This document shows positions 12,014 to 26,817 of a DNA stretch of 64,000 nt, piece after piece. Position 1 is the stretch's first letter; every line of letters begins with the position of its first letter. The DNA is from Gonatopus flavifemur (Eukaryota > Arthropoda > Insecta > Hymenoptera > Dryinidae). The notes below the pieces were generated by a model, which saw only the letters and a list, made by a program, of their open reading frames with translations, did no database searches and was not told where the DNA came from. The stretch covers positions 26,412,001-26,476,000 of the forward strand of contig JAFFJZ010000003.1 in NCBI GenBank assembly GCA_018340375.1. Direction: 5' to 3'. Made by a program: the position numbers and the translations under genes.

Positions 12014-15000
12014 CTGGATCATCTAAATATCATTGATTCAAATTTCTATACGGATAGTCAAAGTGTAGATGATTGGAGTCATTTCCATTCTTCTTATACA
12101 TTCAAATTTCTATTGTTTAATCTTCAAAAATTATGTTCGGTAGAAAGGATTTATTTCAACAGAATTATCTCACAACTCATAAATAGGAAATATGATTTTC
12201 TATGAAGTTGGCAACCATAACGTTCGATACAGGTTTGTATCTTAGGTAATTTCCCATCAACTTCCAAACAAATCTTCGTCGAGAAGTTATAAAATGAGAA
12301 TGAAACCACATCGAGATATCCGTTTACAGCGTGCACAAGTATACGATCGGGTTTAATTGGATCTTATGAGACTTCGGTTAACAAAGTTATATCCCTCCAA
12401 ATTTATCGATAAATTACGTTACTCTCTTATCGGTACGATTGAATTATCACATCGTGGCTTGTTTGGACTGTCAAAGTCGAAGAATTAATGAGAGTTTGGA
12501 GGAAATAAACCGAGAGAGAACAACTCAATGAGTTTTTCGAGCTTACGCTCTCGAGAAGAAATGAATTTGATCCTCGTCGTAAAATTGATAATATTTTACA
12601 ACCTTGTATATGACGGGATTATTATTATCGTAGTTGCTGTTGTTCCTGAAAATATGGTAGTAGAACGTCGAAAGTTATCGGATATTCAATAATTTTCAAC
12701 AGAGTATTTTCTTGTAAGAGATATCAGTTACATAGTTCGGTACTTCGTAGTCACGGCTTCGATATCGAATCCATGACGGCAGTCATTCGTGTCGTATTCT
12801 TCGATATCGGAGACGTCTCGTAGCCCTTTTCTATGTACGCCCATCAAGAACCAGCTGCACGTACCAAGGATAAACTTTGGCGAGAACTTCAGAGTTTCTG
12901 ACGTGCCGAGTTGAACAAAATCTTTTTCCAGTCGCACAAGCTTTCAAATACACGTTCGCATGTATGGACGAATGAAATGGCGACTTCTGACACACCCTTT
13001 GCCAATGTTTCCCTTCCGTTCGTTCGTTCGTTCGTTTGTTTTCGAGATCAAAATCTGTGTCCACAAACCGTACAAATTTTTGATGACAATCGAATGGTTG
13101 CCTAGACAAACGTTCGAGATATAAGAGATTTAGGATGATTTCGAACGTGGGAGGGTAGTTACTTTATCAATCGCGTTTTTATCTTCCCTCTTTGCTGGCG
13201 GCTTAAAATTGAGAATTCGATTCGAATGTGAATAATTATACGTATTATACTATCGTTGCACATAATCCATAAAACCACATGACGCTTCGTATAAAATTCG
13301 AACAAAAAACAGCCCTTGTTTTTCCATCATAAAATCCAATGAAATGGAATTCCATTCATTTCAAATTTTTCAAGAAAATACGTGACACAAAATGAATCGA
13401 TTCATCAATTTACCAAAGTAATCTCCCAGTTCAATCTCGTGAATTTACAGTTGATTTTGTGCGACAGAGGAAATTTCTCTCACCCGGATCCTTCCTATTC
13501 ATGTATGAATAAATACAGACTTTCAAGTAACCAATCTCTACGCAATTAAGTAAGATATCCACAAAGCTCCTATGAACCTCGACGAAACCGTCTTTCCTCC
13601 TCTTTTAAAGGGAATTATCGATTGATAGAAATTGCACATGCCTGCCAGCTATTTGAATTCACTTTGATCATGGATCCCTTATGTGCACATATAATAGTAG
13701 TTTCTGGGTGAGGAGGATATGGTGTTACGTGCAAGATATTGCGGTTCTCAAAGAATGTCTAGGTACGACTTAATGTAACTTGTATCGGCACTTGCACATC
13801 CGAGCAAGGCTTCACGGTGATCGCGTAGAAATTCGGATAAGATTAGGTTGAATATGATCAAATAGGAAGAGCTCGCGTCAATGCATTATTATCTTTCGAT
13901 GGATTTATTTATCGAAATATTGAAGATCCTTTATATCCCCGATACTCCAATACAGGAATGGTTTTTCACGAAGTAATCGAGATTAAATATTCCAACTACA
14001 TAAAAATGATGAGGGGTTCCTTCGATTGGATTCAATTATGAGAACTCATATTTTTTATAATTACATTTCGGCGAAGGCCTTCCTCAATTTCGCTACAATT
14101 TCTATCGATGTCCTCGTGATTTGCGGTGAATGTGAAGTAAACATTTTATGGATGTAAAGTTTTTATTTCAACGTTTGATTCATCAGTGAAGAGTTAATTT
14201 ATTGAGACGCACCTTCATAATACTCTTCACGTATACCATCCTGCTTGGAGATGCGATAATTGAAGAGATAAATGCTCCATAGAAATATGTTGAAGCATTC
14301 GATTCATGGCTTCATCGTCTCGTTATAGGAGAGACGACGTACGATGCTGAAATTGCGAATCGTACTTTTCTCATCGCTCTCTAGCTCGTATGCTCATCGA
14401 ACCGTCACGACCTTCCTGTTTGTCGTAAAATTCCAAACAAACTGCAAGATAAACGAAGTACCACCTCTACGCTACCAGTCCAAAGAGAAATTCAAGATAA
14501 AAAAGGCCTTGTAAAAAGGGAAAAAGATTTCTGTTCTGGCTGGGTAACGTGCCCAACGATACCCTGTGATCTCTTTGTTTTTGTAAGGAATGAGAGTGCT
14601 GAGAAAGATCAATTCGGTAGCTCAAAGGAGCTTCGGTGTCTTCCTCCTTTGCTCTCTTTAAAAACGAATTCTCAAGGACTATGATGAATGGTATCTTGGA
14701 ATTTCTCTTTTGTACCAAAGAACCTACACGTTGAAAGAATTTCACGAATCATACACTGATAATTTTATTACTATTATATGAAATAATACAAACAGCAAAA
14801 CTTAACACCGAACAAAACTTCCACTAAACAAGGAACACATATTTGATCTACTGTTTGAAATATATTTGTCCACTAAACACAAATTCAATAGTTGAATATG
14901 GTTCGAACAATTGCCCGAACAAACTCTGAACTACAAATTGAATAGTTCAGAATATAAAGGATAATTGAATGTTATAAACAGAATCGAGAAAATAATGATG

Positions 15001-17032
15001 ATAACTGTAACTGAACGAGGACCTTCGAGTTGATGGAACTACTCTGGGATATTCCAATTTTGAATTTTCCCTCATACAATCCAAAAGATTAACTAAGAAC
15101 ATTACCAATAAAGAATAATTTCAGACACAAACACGTAGGTGTATAATTATTCTTTTCTAAGAAATCGATGTAATTTCTCTCCACGTCAACAGGAACGTAC
15201 CATTTAAATAATCCCAAACTTGTGCAAAGTGATTCTTTTTTGTATTTTTGTCTTGATTTTCCTGTTCTTTATATATTTCATCATAGAAACATGAAATATA
15301 ATGTCACAAGTATTTCAAAGTCATAACATTCAAATGAAAGAATTCTAAAATTCGTGGAAGCTTTGAAAGAAGTTCCTCGTGAATTATTTCTGAAAGTTTC
15401 AAAGTAATCTCCTCTACATTTTATGAATAATAATATAAAATTTAGCCACAAGGATCAAAATAATGCATTTGTTTTCAAAAGAGATTCAGAGGCGTGCAAT
15501 TATCATTATATCAACGTCTATTAAATTCAAAAGATATTTAATTCGTTAAGCTACACTGTGAAAACATTGCTTTAGAAAAAGTGACTTTTCTGACTTTTAA
15601 GATAAATTTTACTGAATATTATTGAGAAACTGTAACCAAGTTTCGGAGCATATTTTGAAAATTCAGCAAAACTTTTCTGAATTCTCAGAAGGAATTTTTC
15701 TACAGCGTGAGGGATTTTTGATGAATGAAATGAAGCTGGGATATAAAATAACTCAATATGAAAAACGTAATTTGATGCAAAGAATCTAGATGAAAAGTTG
15801 ACGAAAAGTTACTCGAACATTCCTGAATACTCCTCACGGAGCTCTTTACGACGACGATGATGAGTAAATTTTGGATTGGAATTCAAATTAATCGAGGGAT
15901 TGAAATATTTTGATGAAGAAGGAACGCAAAATGAGAAATTTGAATCTCTCTGGAATTAAAACAAGAGCTCGGAAGTCAACAATCGAACTTTCATCGACGA
16001 TGATGAAAAATGATGAATGATCGATGAAAGGATCCAACGGTTTCGTCGCGGCATTCGAGTCAACGACTTCGAGCGACTGGTTATCTTCTTCCCTAGTTCG
16101 AGATGTAAATCGATAATTCCTACGAAGGGAAAGCGATATGGGGAAAACAGATAAGAAAGGGAGATGAAGGGAGGAATGGTCGTCGGGTTTATAGATGCTC
16201 TCGAGCCTTCTAAATTGCGTAGAGATTAGGTACTCGAAAACCAGGATCTCGGATCGTTCGTCAAGGTCGCAGAGAATCAGCGGGTAGGAGGAGAATAAGG
16301 GGAAGGAACCTACCACGGAGAATTGTGCGTTGAAGGGAGAAGGAAGATGAAGAGAGAAATAGAGGGAGGGAAATAAGGAAGTTTGCTGGTTTGAGATACG
16401 AGGGTATGCAACGAGGTTTATACGAAGGAAACTCTGGAGGAATAGAATAAGAGCTAGCTACGTAGGAAATTCGCAAATTTTCCTGACGAGGTGGGAATAA
16501 TTTCCGGTCGACTCGACGCTTTCCTCCCTCGACAAATTACTGTGCGGTTTCCGGTTATTGGGAGTTGACGTTCGCCGGGAACAACTATTCATGAGTGTGG
16601 CATTCTACATTTTTACCCTGACTTCTAAGTGAGTGATACTCAATCTATATGTATGTAATAATATTTTCGTGTTACCATAGTATCGCCATTTTTTGAATTT
16701 CAATTGAAATTTTATCATCCTTCGAGCTACATTTTTCTCAATGTGAACCATCATGAAAACGTGGAATAATTCTACTGTTGAAATAACAAGAATAGATATA
16801 AAGAAGAACTCCTCAAAAATTTCTGATATTCGATGTACTCTGTTGAAAATTCATTGAATTTCAAACTATAAATAGTTAGAATTTCGTATCTCGGTTCACG
16901 AAATCCAGAATATTATAATTCAATGAAATCTTTTTGATGATGACACAAAAATTTCACGAGACTAAAAAGAAATAAGATATAAATTATCGATCATGCTGAA
17001 TATATAAATTGAATGAAATGAGTTGTACTTAC
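12014..17032 (-). other. intron of the Ig gene (between exons b and c)
   Basis: About 5.0 kb lies between a gtaagt donor and an acceptor ending in cag. It holds a short (TTCG)n run near 13016-13040 and a probable small CACTG element at 15554-15707. The other open frames have no recognisable domain and low-complexity, Ser/Phe/Arg-rich composition. Confidence 0.7.
15554..15707. mobile_element. small CACTG-ended element (probable)
   Basis: The left end is TA then CACTGTGAAAACATTG. The right end, reverse-complemented, is CGCTGTAGAAAAATTC. Arms carry an inverted TTTAGAAAAAGTGAC / TTTTGCTGAA-like region with many mismatches. This is the weakest member of the group. Confidence 0.4.
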
Positions 17033-17179
17033 AGCGAACGTTGAGGAAATACCCGATGCTGGTGAAAATCCCAAGCACGTGTCGAGTGTAACACTTGTAC
17101 CAACCACTCTCGGCACGAGTGATTTTTGTAAAATTTAACCATCCGTCATCGCTCTGTTCCACAGGAGGTGGGCCATTGT
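17033..17179 (-). CDS. Ig-superfamily gene, internal exon b (second half of the Ig domain)
   Basis: This 147-nt internal exon has an acceptor tgtttcag before ACAATGG and a donor CGCT before gtaagt. It is phase 1 at both ends. It encodes DNGPPPVEQSDDGWLNFTKI, then an F strand ESGWYKCYTRH in place of the usual DxGxYxC, and a G strand SIGYFLNVR. With the exon at 26818-26940 it completes one Ig domain of about 90 residues. The two cysteines, KCEVD and YKCYT, lie on different exons. An NFT sequon could be N-glycosylated. The intron before it is about 9.6 kb and the one after it about 5.0 kb. The class (Ig domain) is certain from the motifs. The gene name is not. Confidence 0.85.
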
Positions 17180-17834
17180 CTGAAACACAAGCGGAAACCT
17201 GGTTGATATACGAATTAACGTGCTGGAAACGGGAGCCCACGGGCGACCGATTCGCGATTCCCGATTTAACGTTTGTCCTGGTAATGGTTTTACTTTGACC
17301 AAACAACACGTATATACGGATAACGGGATGATGCGTTTTTGTTTTATATAATATACGTATGACATATTATTTTGACAGTCAAATGCGGCGTATAATTCTG
17401 GTACCTCGAAGAGGATGGTTTTCAACGCGAGAGAGATGATTTATGAAATGCCTTGTGGTTCTATTTAACGAAGGAGTGATTATGAATGTACAGAAGAATA
17501 TGAGAATAACATTTTCAATTATCTTTGACGTATGAAATTTATCTCGAAATAGTGGTTCGATATTTCATATTTAAAAATTGCATTCAAATGTGAGAATGCG
17601 AATCATTCTAAACATGTTGGATTATGCAATTTTGAAACCTTGTATCCAATATCAGTTCTGAAATGTCAACATTCTTTTCAATTTTTCCCTTGTTGTTCTT
17701 CCTCCAAAGCCCGCAGACCAAAATTCAAACATCATAAGAATTATGAAGAAATTTACATAATATGGAGGAGCGAGATATGAAAAGAAACCTCATGTGTGGA
17801 ATGTTGTGTATATAGGTATACATATAGATAGTCG

Positions 17835-18020
17835 GAGTTGAAATTTCGAGGTAAAACTTTTATGTAGTCCGATACAATGCGGTGAACCATTCCACTAAAA
17901 CACTCTCCCGGCAAAGCAGGTCCAATTGTATTAACCTTATGGTGAATACATACGCTCGCACACGTTCGCAGTACAGTTTCGAAGCTTGTCAAGAGATTAC
18001 ACTCGTTTCGCACAATATGA
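17835..18020. repeat. diverged direct repeat, copy 1
   Basis: GAGTTGAAATTT, AAAACTTTTA, TCCGATACAA, GAACC.TTC, GGCAAAGCAG and GCTTG.CAAGA occur in this order here and again about 1016 bases downstream. Similarity is patchy, at a guess two-thirds identity. No frame is shared, so it is non-coding. Confidence 0.55.
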
Positions 18021-18850
18021 TATACGTTACGAATGCGGTACCATTAGAACAAGGGATAAAATATATAATTGGACGGAATTGAATGCTACTTCAAATCTTT
18101 TTGGATTTATTAACACGTGCTCTTCTTTTGAACGGATAAATTGAATTCTTTCTTCTCCTCTTCCTCCTCCAACATATTAGGAAAATATTCACTTTGAAAG
18201 CACGTAGGAACATTATCGTTTGCACAAGGAGGTGTCTTTTGTTCCTAATTTCCATGATTCACAAGCATTCTTTCTTTAATATAATGTCAAATTCGCACTC
18301 GGAGTACTCATGAAAAAGACTTCTCGTAATGAGAGAAATAGCTTCACTGCCTCTTCTCCATCGTGTTAATGGGAGCACGTGATGCGCTCGAGTCGTTAAC
18401 ATGTTTGAACTATCGCGACGCGTCGTTCCGAGTCCACGGAAGGTTTGCAAGTTTTTGACTTGGAGCCGAATACAATAAGTGATTTTGTTGATCAAAAGCC
18501 CGAAGGATAACAGTACCTTCTCACGGATACATTTTAACAATTATACGGCATTGAATTATGCATAATGAAGATTATTTTATCAAACCAATCGATGCTGCGA
18601 AGACTCGAAAGCAAATAAAGTGTATCATTTCCATACCAATAATAATGAGACATACGTATCATCACAATTTGAATCATCACTCTATCGAAGGAGAACCGAA
18701 TCATGAGGTAAAAGGGAAATCAAAGATGATTCAAATCATTTCAAAAGCCTCGATCGTTTCATCTCTTCATCTGAAAAAAAGCAAATAAAATTATTCAAAC
18801 GTGAAGGAAGGGAAACAAAAAGAAGCTTAAAACTTCACATTTCCGCAATT

Positions 18851-19031
18851 GAGTTGAAATTTTGCGGGAAAACTTTTACATAATCCGATACAACTCGACG
18901 AACCGTTCTCCGAGATGTTGGCAAAGCAGAGTAGATGTTTAATCGAAACGTGTATGCGCACTTACACATCAATGCAAAAATTTATACAATGGTGGTAGGT
19001 GCTTGACAAGACGTCGTACCCATTCTGTATG
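18851..19031. repeat. diverged direct repeat, copy 2
   Basis: Second copy of the 17835-18020 sequence in the same orientation. It carries GAGTTGAAATTTTGCGG, AAAACTTTTACATAATCCG, GGCAAAGCAGAG and GCTTGACAAGACG. Confidence 0.55.
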
Positions 19032-21444
19032 AAATAAGACTGTGCCAAGGTTTGTCCCAAAATCGCGACATTTCCGGGGTAAGATCGTGTGCGTGAATGT
19101 CGAGTGCAAGCAATTTGGCTAGAAAACTAACGGTGCTCGCTCAGCATGAATTTTCTCCAAGAACACTGTCGACTGTACGAGAATGAGACGTTTTCGAATA
19201 AAGGGAAAATGTATTTAATGAACCCATTGTAAAATTGACATCCCAGCTTTTCCCAATATAAATGATAGCATGTTGTACACACGACAAACACGAATTAATC
19301 AAAAACTTTGATATAACGTGCACAGGATTTTTGTATTTTTCAATAGTTCGACTCGAGATTGGTACTACAAGCGAAAACTTCCGGCTTCCGAAGAATAACG
19401 GAATTGTCTTGAGGTACATTGTAAAAGGTTAAAGGAGCAAAGGGAAGACGAGCAGAGCGGTATCTTTGAAAGCGGAGAACGAACGTACATAGATACTCTG
19501 AGCTCGCAGACAAGAATGAGTGAAAAAAGTTAAAACAAAAGAAAGGAGAAGAGATACCGTTAGATTGGAACGTTTAATAAGAACGAAGCAGTGGTCCAAA
19601 AGAAATTGGGCTGCCGGAATACTCGAGCCAACATCCGAGATGTGAGGAGAAATGGGTGGAGCAGGTCGAAACGAAGGAAGAGAAAAGCGGAAGAGGATCA
19701 AGAGAGGGAAAAGAAAATCGCCCAGGGCTGATACGTGCCTCCAAAGGATATTCAAGCATTTTAATTGCAATGGATTTCGTGGGAGGTGGTTTGAAGGATT
19801 TATTCGAAATCGCTCGATTGGGTCTATGAATGGGGATTAAAGCTGCCCAACCACCACTCCTGTTCAAGCCCTTGGATTGCCTCTGCTTAATCGGACAACT
19901 CGCCCCTAGGCAAATTCTGGATGAAAAGGGAGTAATAATAGTTCGATGTTCAATGAGATAATGGGAGGAATATTGTAAAATATTCTGCCTTGGGAACTTG
20001 AACGAAGCGAGATTTTTGCATAATTTCTCATGTATTCTACTTTGAAGATGGAACATGAAAAACACAAAGAGATTTCTCATATTTTCTCTGGATGAATTTG
20101 AACGTGTGAAGAATTGTGAGAACATTTTTGTCAGGATTTTTGTGTAACTTGTAACATAGTATTTTTGAATACCACGTTTTAATTTTCTCTTTCCGACTGG
20201 CGCCGCGAATCAAGATTTTTATGCACGCCCAGGCACGATGCCATCATGTTTTATATTAATAATATGATTTTTTTTATTTGTTTTCAACTTGATTTTCATT
20301 CTTCTTCACACTTTTGTCGTTGAATTTTCTGTGACTGCGTGTATTCTATGATTTTAATTTCAAAAGTAAAGGATTTTTATCATATTCTCATTGTAATAAT
20401 TGTACTGTTTGAACTGTGAATGTTGGAGAATAGAGAAATTTATCAACTCCACGTGCACGGACAAAAGTATTTTTTAATTCAAATTTATTTTATTCAGAAA
20501 AAGGAAATATTCTTATCTGTGTCAAGAGAGTTCTTTCTCTTGTTTCCATGTTCGAAAATATCACATTCGAATACTGATAGTCCTAAAAAATAGGTGTCTA
20601 AAGTAAACATGTATTATGTAAATAATTGCTTAGTACTCTTGAATTTTCTATGAAAAATTTTGAGATGCAAGGTCATTCTATAGAAATATTTGTTATGAAA
20701 AGTATATGATAATCAAATGGATTGATTCTATCCAATAACACTAGTCAACAAATTATAAGAAATTGTCTGTAACATTCATATTAATGAATGATTTTTCGTC
20801 TTTTAATCATGCAAAATCGCAATCTTTACGTAATTTTTCTATCACGTATAGATTTTTAATTCTTGGTTTAGTTTTGAGTGATTGCATAGAAATACTGCAA
20901 TTCATGCACAGAATTACGTCAATTATATAAAAAAATTAAGATTAAATTAGATCAAATTCTGTATTAGAATCCTCAATAATTAATAAAGACCGATAAATTC
21001 CATATCTGCCTAATTTCAATAACACTCCAGCCAAAATTAATTATAAAGTTGATGTATATAAATAAGAAATGAAAAAATACATTGTTCATTCTAATTTCTA
21101 AAAATATATTTCTGATAAAAGTAGCGGATATAATTATTCCATATTTTGTTATAGAAATTACACCTGAACAACCTCTCGAATATTCAATATTAATCAAATC
21201 CAGAAATTAATTCAGTTTCACCTTCAACTGGATCAAAGGTCCTTCCATGTAATTCAGCCAATATTCTAATTGTAAAAACAATCCTCATAAAAAATATCAT
21301 TTACCAAATTTTACTAATTTCTTGAAATTCAGAAAAATAAGTTTATGAGGAACTTTGATTGAACAAAGCAATTCTCAGAATAGTTGAATTATTACAACTT
21401 CATCTGAAATAATTAGAGAAACAGTCTTTTGAAGGTTAGTACTA

Positions 21445-21542
21445 ACTGAAAAAACAGGTGGATGCAGTAAAATTCGCGGCATCTATGTGTTAGGCCCGGG
21501 ACTCTCCAGCCCATGTGTTACCTATTTCCATTTTTCTCAGTG
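21445..21542. mobile_element. 98-bp CACTG-type MITE
   Basis: Flanked by TA on both sides (21443-21444 and 21543-21544). The left end reads ACTGAAAAAACAGGT. The right end, reverse-complemented, reads CACTGAGAAAAATGG and then ATAGGT. The centre contains the GC-rich stretch GGCCCGGGACTCTCC. Confidence 0.55.
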
Positions 21543-24500
21543 TACCAATTGATACAGAAATATTCATTTGGACAGTTACAAATTGGCTGCCGACAAGTAC
21601 AATTTGACAGATTTTGACTCGAATGCACGCTTACTCGAGCAATTTGTTCAGGGATTTTGTCTCAAGCGTTTACAATAGACATTGACGATATTCAATCCGA
21701 TTGTTTTATTTTTTGATCCTCACGGAATTCCATCATCGTAAAAATACTGTAAAATGAAATAAATCGATATTGAAATGCTGTCAGGAATACATCCCTTGAA
21801 TTCTCACACATTGTTTGATAAAATATTTCTCTCCATACAACTTTCTTGATGAAATTCGTACAATCTTGGCTCAATATTCAAAATATGGGAATAAAAAAGA
21901 ACTTAGATTTCAAAATGATTCGATTCTTCATCTCTTCCACACATGTTTCATTAATTGAAAAAAAAACACATGTGCATCGAGTTTATATTCTACAAACCTC
22001 CTCCTTCGAGTTAAATCTTCCAAAACTCACTTTCGGATATTCGATTTCAATCAAACTTGATTCTCTTTTCCACCTAATTTTCCGTAACAATGAAGCAGAA
22101 TATTCTCTTCTCCATTCTTTCTTGCGCTATTAAATACCGTTCGTAATGAGAAACTTTTTGAATACACAATAAAAGTCGAGAATGAAGAAGTCGACAATGG
22201 ATGAAGAACTATGAAACAAAAATGTGAGAGTCGAATGAAACTTCTGTACAGAAATGTGAACTGGAGACTCAAGCGAAAAGATATCATTGATAATTTGCGA
22301 AAAAAATGGTAGAGGGGATGAGAAGTACGTGAATAATAATAATAATAAAGAATGTCATTTGATGAAAATGTCAAGAGAAACAGTATTTGCGAGACTCAAG
22401 GACGTCTCGAAGTTTAATATGCGAAAAGTGAAGAAGAGAGTATTAAACGAAAATGAAGAGCGCACAGTTATGTATGTAGCGAAGAAATGAATTAACGAAT
22501 GGAGGTATCAAAGTACTTTGAATTCACTTTAAAGCTGGGATTATGGGGGGATTGGAAAAAATTTGTGGCTTATCTTTCGGAAAAAATTTTTGATGAAATT
22601 ATTCCAAGAAGTATTAAAGTATGTTTTGTAGCAATCTTAATAAAATTTCAGGACAATTGAATGTTACTCGTGACCACTAGGTTCTTTTCTTACAAAAGAC
22701 TCTCCCTTTTAATAACCTTGATCAAAATGTGAAATATAAAACATCAGCTCCCATGCATGAGATCGTAATTTTTTTTCAGAATTTTGTTCAATTCACCCTA
22801 GCCAAATACAAGTTTTTGAAAACCCAAAATTCTTCGGAACACATGTACATTTTGTTCACTTTTTTCTATGAATATTTCCCAGATGAAATTTGATAACGAT
22901 TACGAGTCGTTAAACTGACATCACATCCTTCAAACGTCAGTTACCGATACAGAAGATCGTTCATCATATTTCTTATCACTCACCTACAGTTGATGGCGGT
23001 ATAAAAGCGACATGTACCTCCACCATCAGCGTTTTTCACTCCATTAAAATACGACTTAAATATTACGTGATGGGGTTTAAAACTTGCAGATTCAAAAAAC
23101 TGCTCGCGTGATTTTATTTTTAATGCTCTCACATTTATACCTCATTGAATCGAATTCGTTGAATTGAAAGATGTTTTCTGAGAATCATCCAGTCTGTTTG
23201 AAATGAATATCATGTACCATGCGTTGAATCAAAAATGCTATACATTATGAGTCGAATGTAAACACACGAAGACTGCGAGAGCCAATACAAAAATTTTCCA
23301 CGGTAATTGGATGAATTCTCAAAGGAATTGAAAAGAATTCATGTAACACAAGGTATCCACATCCACTCTCATCTTGTCTCGGATTTTCTCTTGATACCTT
23401 TTATTTTTCATAAAATATGCGGGGGTGGAACATTTATTTGAAGCACAGAAGAAAAAAATTATCCATCCAATCGTTGGGTTCGTGCACTTCTATGGAAAGT
23501 TTGCTGAGGCGGTAGATACGTTTAACAAATGTAATGGTTTTACCCGCTTAAACGCTCTAGGTCTAATCAAGAAAGTGGTCTTTCTCCCGAGCGAACTCCA
23601 CGTAAATCCTCTTTCAGACGGGAGTGGCGCTGATTGACGGTGAATAAAGGAAAATCATGCTATTCAGAGGGAAATTAGAAACAGCAAAAATAAAGGTGAA
23701 TGATAATGTCCTTGGAGAAAATCTTACGTTCCTTGTAATTTGCCGTTACTTTGATATCGCTAAGATAAATATGCTCATTTTTGTAATAAATCAATCGCTA
23801 AAAGATTTTGCCTAGCTTAATTTTCTGATATTTTTATGTACAAAATATTTGTTTTGTCCATTCACGCAGGTAGTAAATTGAGAATTCACAATTTCGAAAC
23901 CCATCTTTTTACATCGATTCCTCGTTCGTTTCATGTTTTATCAGCGGACGAAGAAAAATGGTTCGATATGTTGAGCGTACATATACATTCGTCAATAAAA
24001 AAGACGAGCCATTTCGATCCTCAACGATATTTTTTCTTTTTATACCTTTCCAAAGAAGTTTTCGTTCTTTTCCGGTTCGATAATTGATACATACATTTTT
24101 GTACAGTTATTTGGAAATTATAGTATTGTGCAGTTCCATGAAAAAGTTAATTGTGTCATTGCTTTGTGGAAAACTCGTCGAGAGTACTTTCCACTTATGT
24201 TTCTATAATCTTTGCGGATGTGAGTGGTGGAGAAAGCACACTCATCACATGTTGCATTCTAAAGGTACGTTATCGGCTCTATAAATGTTGCGACTATAAA
24301 CTTTATTCCCTATAATAAAAAAACCCGAAGTCGTATAACAGGAAGGTTTTGTTCGAAACGATTGACCATTTTCGTAGAGAGCTCTATTTTATAAAAGCTT
24401 TAATCCATTCGAATCAACATTCCTCCTTCAACCCATTTTCATGATATTATGCATGAACCATCAAAGAGTACGAGCATTTTTTCCCCGTGTTGTTTCATAC

Positions 24501-26817
24501 TTGCCGTACCATAAAATCGTTCTTCGTTTAAAAAATTCATTTCGCTAACGCTTTTTCAAATGTATTTCTGTAAATTACGCTCTTTTATAAATTTCTAGGA
24601 ATAACTATGCAAACGAGTTCTGATTTTCTACTTTGATACGTATATCCTGTTTTCAATGTGGCTTGGACTCATTGTTTCATTTCATGATGGAAAACAAATC
24701 TTCTCGAATTCAATCACTTCAATCGTTTTATTTCTATATCAAGACGAATATCACTCTAAGAATTATTGTTAAATTTGCAGAGATATAGAGAAGAGATATT
24801 ACAACACGTAATTTCCATGTAATTCACTCACTGAAATATCTACCATGTATTTACGTAGGGGTTCTTATTTCTCAATAGTTGAGAAACTATCGTATTTATC
24901 TTGACCCACCATATCTGGAAACTGTTTAATCAATCGTCCATTTCAGCGCCGCCGTTACCACTGATCAGGATCGTATTCCGATATACTTCGCAGAAGATGA
25001 ATCTTCGAACCGCTACGAGCTTGCAACCTCAAAACTTATTCCCTATCCCGAAAATTTCCGTACAAAAGGTCTGTTAGTTAAGATAAACACTCACTCCTCC
25101 TCTCCTAACCGCACGTAACGCTTGGTAGTAATTTTATTCGATTGGAATAACATAAATTATGTGTTTTACGCAAAATTTATATTCGTCCCACTCAAATCAA
25201 TTTCCCATCATTCCAGTTGAGCAATTGTTTATCATTGGTTCTTCCCATTTCCTTCGGAAATTTCTTCTGGTATCGAGTTATTCCAATACCATTTCTCACC
25301 CGTTTCTCTTCCATCGAAGAGGAGTATCACATTATGTTATTCCGAAGTATATTGTAATTATGAATAATAAAAACGTCTCCAAGAATAATATTATATTTTT
25401 ACTTGTAACTGAGATTTACGGAGAGATATAGAAGATCTTTTTTCCCCTATGAAATTTCTCGTGTTGAAAGAAGAACATTGTGAGAGAATGTGGGTTAATG
25501 TCGTCCTGGGACAAGGTTAGAGGTTTCGAGTGCGGAAATCCGAGCGAGAAAGAGAGGTGTGTCGGCTGTGTTTTATCGACATTAGGAGCTTTCTTCGTCG
25601 CTGATCTCAGCTTACAACGGTATTTTCCCAGGTGCAACTTGCGATATAAAAACAGCTTTCTCGTGAGTTGTAAAAAATGCATTGCGTAAAGAAAGTGTGA
25701 GGTAGCCCGGATGTTATCTGAGACTAAGTTGGACTGTTACAAAAGGATGATGGAGGGTCGCCAAGTTGCGGAGTAATATTATATTCCTAGGACGAGTAAA
25801 TTATTGCGGTTATTGCCGTGATAACGCAATGTCGTTCATTTGTGATTGTTATAATATTTAGCTAGATATTGCAGAACTTGAGACATAATATAGTAATCAA
25901 ACTAAAACTTGTTCTCGGGATATTGCTTAAATAGAGCTTAATTGATATCATGATACGATCAACGATGAACGGAGGAAAATATTCGTATAATATGGAGACA
26001 CACGCTTTACGGTGAATCAATAATTCTTCTTCCAACAAGTTTCGAATTCACCCAGATCGAGCGATGTCTACCGAAGAGTATAATAATTGTGACAACATTG
26101 CAAATTTCCTGGCTATGACCTCTTGTCGTCGTTTAAGGTAATACACGTCGAAGTATAAGCTTGTACTCGTGCAAATTTGTGAGCGCACGTACATAATTTC
26201 ATCCCAGAGTTATGTCATATACTTCCTATCTATTTACATGCTCATATTCCGATATATGTATACACAGAGAAGGAAAAGAGGAAGAGAAAGAGAAAGCGCA
26301 TGTCGGGCCACGTATAATTGCAACGTGACTGCAATTTAATTACCACGTAACGCATTCGCTCTGTTGGACCGGATAAGACCCGAAACATGTATCTGCGGTA
26401 TTATAAAGGTAGTTGAAGGGTCGAGTGAACGCGACGTAACGAGATTTCCAGGAATCGTCGATTAGAAAGTGAATGAAACTGGCATTCAAAAGTTTTCAAC
26501 TACGTGAAGGATTCATCGAAGGATTATGTTTTCTCTGTGATCTGGAAGTCTGTTATTCATAGTTATCCGTAATCAATAAATTCCATTCAGCCCAACTTAG
26601 AAATCACGAATATTCAAAACCACAGGAGGAGATAAAATCATTTAATGAATAATTATATTATGAATTCTTCGGGCTATTAGGCTATTAGTTGTTGAAATTT
26701 ATTATTAGAATGCCTGTTCCGAACCCTCGATTCTCTTAGATCTCATTTAACACGGGGATATCGAATACCGGCGAACCACTTTATATTGCAATATGATCCA
26801 TCCATTCGATTGCTTAC

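Larger units (their letters stand above)
17180..26817 (-). other. intron of the Ig gene (between exons a and b)
   Basis: About 9.6 kb lies between a gtaagc donor and a tttcag acceptor. Open frames here are short and lack recognisable domains. The purine-rich stretch at 19430-19830 gives long minus-strand frames that look like chance. Inside are a small CACTG element at 21445-21542 and a pair of diverged direct repeats at 17835-18020 and 18851-19031. I see nothing else I can name. Confidence 0.7.

Noticed and set aside
15888..16316. 142-codon minus-strand frame
   Set aside because: Biased composition, no domain, lies inside an intron of the Ig gene.
19574..20125. 183-codon minus-strand open frame
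   Set aside because: It lies opposite a purine-rich stretch that suppresses stop codons. The peptide is Ser/Phe/Arg/Pro-rich without a fold signature, and it sits inside the Ig-gene intron.
25480..25689. Cys-containing 69-codon plus frame
   Set aside because: An overlapping minus-strand frame is just as long, and the cysteines do not match any known spacing.
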